Both the position numbers and the translations under genes were made by a program. Positions 63,375 through 64,000 of a stretch of DNA of 64,000 bases are shown here, one piece after another. Positions within the stretch are counted from its first letter, which is position 1. Every line of letters starts with the position of its first letter. The DNA is taken from the NCBI GenBank assembly GCA_001302245.1, contig LGYU01000014.1:186001-250000 (forward strand). The letters run 5' to 3'. The notes beneath the pieces are model-generated. The model ran no database searches. It was not told the DNA's origin and worked only from the letters and a program-made list of their open reading frames with translations. Origin of the DNA: Chitinophagaceae bacterium PMP191F. GTDB lineage: Bacteria > Bacteroidota > Bacteroidia > Chitinophagales > Chitinophagaceae.

Positions 63375-64000
63375 ATGACCCGTGCTTGCATTTGCTGCTT
63401 TGTGCTGGCCTCCCTGACTGTAATAAAGGTAATGCCGGTAGCTGCCCAGAGGCAGTATGCAGCCCATTCTGTACTATCATCAGGCAATTGGTATAAGATA
63501 GCGGTGAAAGAGGCTGGTGTGTATAAAATTGACCTTCCTTTTCTTAACTCATTGGGTATTAATACCGGTTCACTCGGTTCAAACACTATCAGGATATTTG
63601 GCAATGGAGGTGAAATGCTGCCGGAAAGGGCCGGAGCCTCCAAAACAGACGATCTGGCCGAAAACTCCATCTGGATAGAGGATGGCGGTGATGGCGTGCT
63701 GAATGGTAATGATTATGTCCTGTTCTATGCCCGCGGTCCGCATATATGGGTAAAGGATTCAGCAAATAAAACCTTTGCCCACCTCAAAAACCTCTACAGC
63801 GAACAATCATATTATTATATAACGGTAGGTGGCAATAATAAACGGGTAGAAACATTCAGTAACCCCGGTTTCAGTAATGTGACCATTACCGATTTTAACG
63901 AGCGGTATTTTTATGAAAAAGATACTTTCAACCTGCTCAGCAGTGGCCGCTCGTGGCTGGGAGAGGAGTTTTCAGACGGCCCGGGCAAAGTGCTGACCCG
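63375..64000 (+). CDS. porU: Type IX secretion system sortase PorU, N-terminal part
   Basis: Starts at ATG 63375 and runs off the right edge; 208 residues visible. Signal peptide CICCFVLASLTVIKVMPVAAQ. Then WYKIAVKEAGVYKIDLPFLNSLGI, IRIFGNGGEMLPE, DDLAENSIWIEDGGDGVLNGNDYVLFYARGPHIW, and LYSEQSYYYITVG, the conserved N-terminal region of PorU (gingipain-like C25 sortase) that precedes the caspase-like catalytic domain, which lies beyond the window. PorU removes C-terminal sorting domains and attaches cargo to the surface, including the T9SS proteins at 1040 and 38082. TATTTTTG at 63362-63369 resembles a minus-7 element but would give a leaderless start. Confidence 0.9.
   Translation, partial: MTRACICCFVLASLTVIKVMPVAAQRQYAAHSVLSSGNWYKIAVKEAGVYKIDLPFLNSLGINTGSLGSNTIRIFGNGGEMLPERAGASKTDDLAENSIWIEDGGDGVLNGNDYVLFYARGPHIWVKDSANKTFAHLKNLYSEQSYYYITVGGNNKRVETFSNPGFSNVTITDFNERYFYEKDTFNLLSSGRSWLGEEFSDGPGKVLT

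Noticed and set aside
1-64000. CRISPR arrays, tRNA or rRNA genes, insertion sequences, prophage
   Set aside because: No direct-repeat arrays, cloverleaf sequences, rRNA stretches, transposase or phage genes were seen on reading both strands.

Overview
The window comes from a chromosome of a Bacteroidota bacterium, most likely family Chitinophagaceae (Chitinophaga/Niastella-like). The signs are SusC/SusD pairs, the gliding/type IX secretion genes gldF, gldG, gldJ and porU, C-terminal T9SS sorting domains on large secreted proteins, a MurF-alanine racemase fusion, promoter elements of the TAnnTTTG kind and generally weak Shine-Dalgarno sites. Genus placement is inference from gene content. No rRNA, tRNA, CRISPR array, IS element or prophage was seen.

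Left part (1-17 kb): a partial quinoprotein sugar dehydrogenase and a T9SS-exported adhesin-like protein flank a minus-strand housekeeping block (gldF-gldG, terC-like, murF-alr fusion, lspA). A 6S-like small RNA candidate with its own terminator lies between gldF and a blaI/blaR1-type regulator-protease pair; the protease ends in an unexpected CxxCH motif. Then come a cysteine desulfurase, the remnant of a MacB-type permease gene, methylmalonyl-CoA epimerase and a HipA-kinase/DUF3037 pair.

17-26 kb: an ECF sigma factor and a membrane anti-sigma-like protein with TPR-like repeats are divergent from a lipoprotein, a PKD-domain protein and a large TPR-CHAT (caspase-fold) protease. This is the best candidate for an undescribed signalling system in the window.

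26-38 kb: a xylan utilisation locus (GH10 xylanase, GH115 alpha-glucuronidase, SDR oxidoreductase, SusC, SusD, LacI regulator) with two near-identical LacI-type operators in the divergent control region. 38-44.5 kb: a giant T9SS-exported subtilisin and a LuxR-type response regulator.

44.5-60 kb: a complete assimilatory sulfate-to-sulfide operon (cysH, cysD, cysN, SUMT, flavoprotein and haemoprotein sulfite reductase subunits, and a siroheme-synthase/TSUP-transporter fusion), followed by a TonB receptor, metX, an OsmC protein and a metZ-like sulfhydrylase that incorporates sulfide into homocysteine. Four copies of one palindrome, YCTACW-N5-WGTAGA, stand before cysH (two), the SUMT gene and the TonB receptor gene. 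The cysH mRNA leader encodes a 21-codon peptide ending in four consecutive cysteine codons, a very probable cysteine-sensing leader peptide that is too short for ordinary gene finders.

60-64 kb: stand-alone murF, gldJ and the start of porU, linking cell-wall synthesis with the type IX secretion/gliding apparatus.
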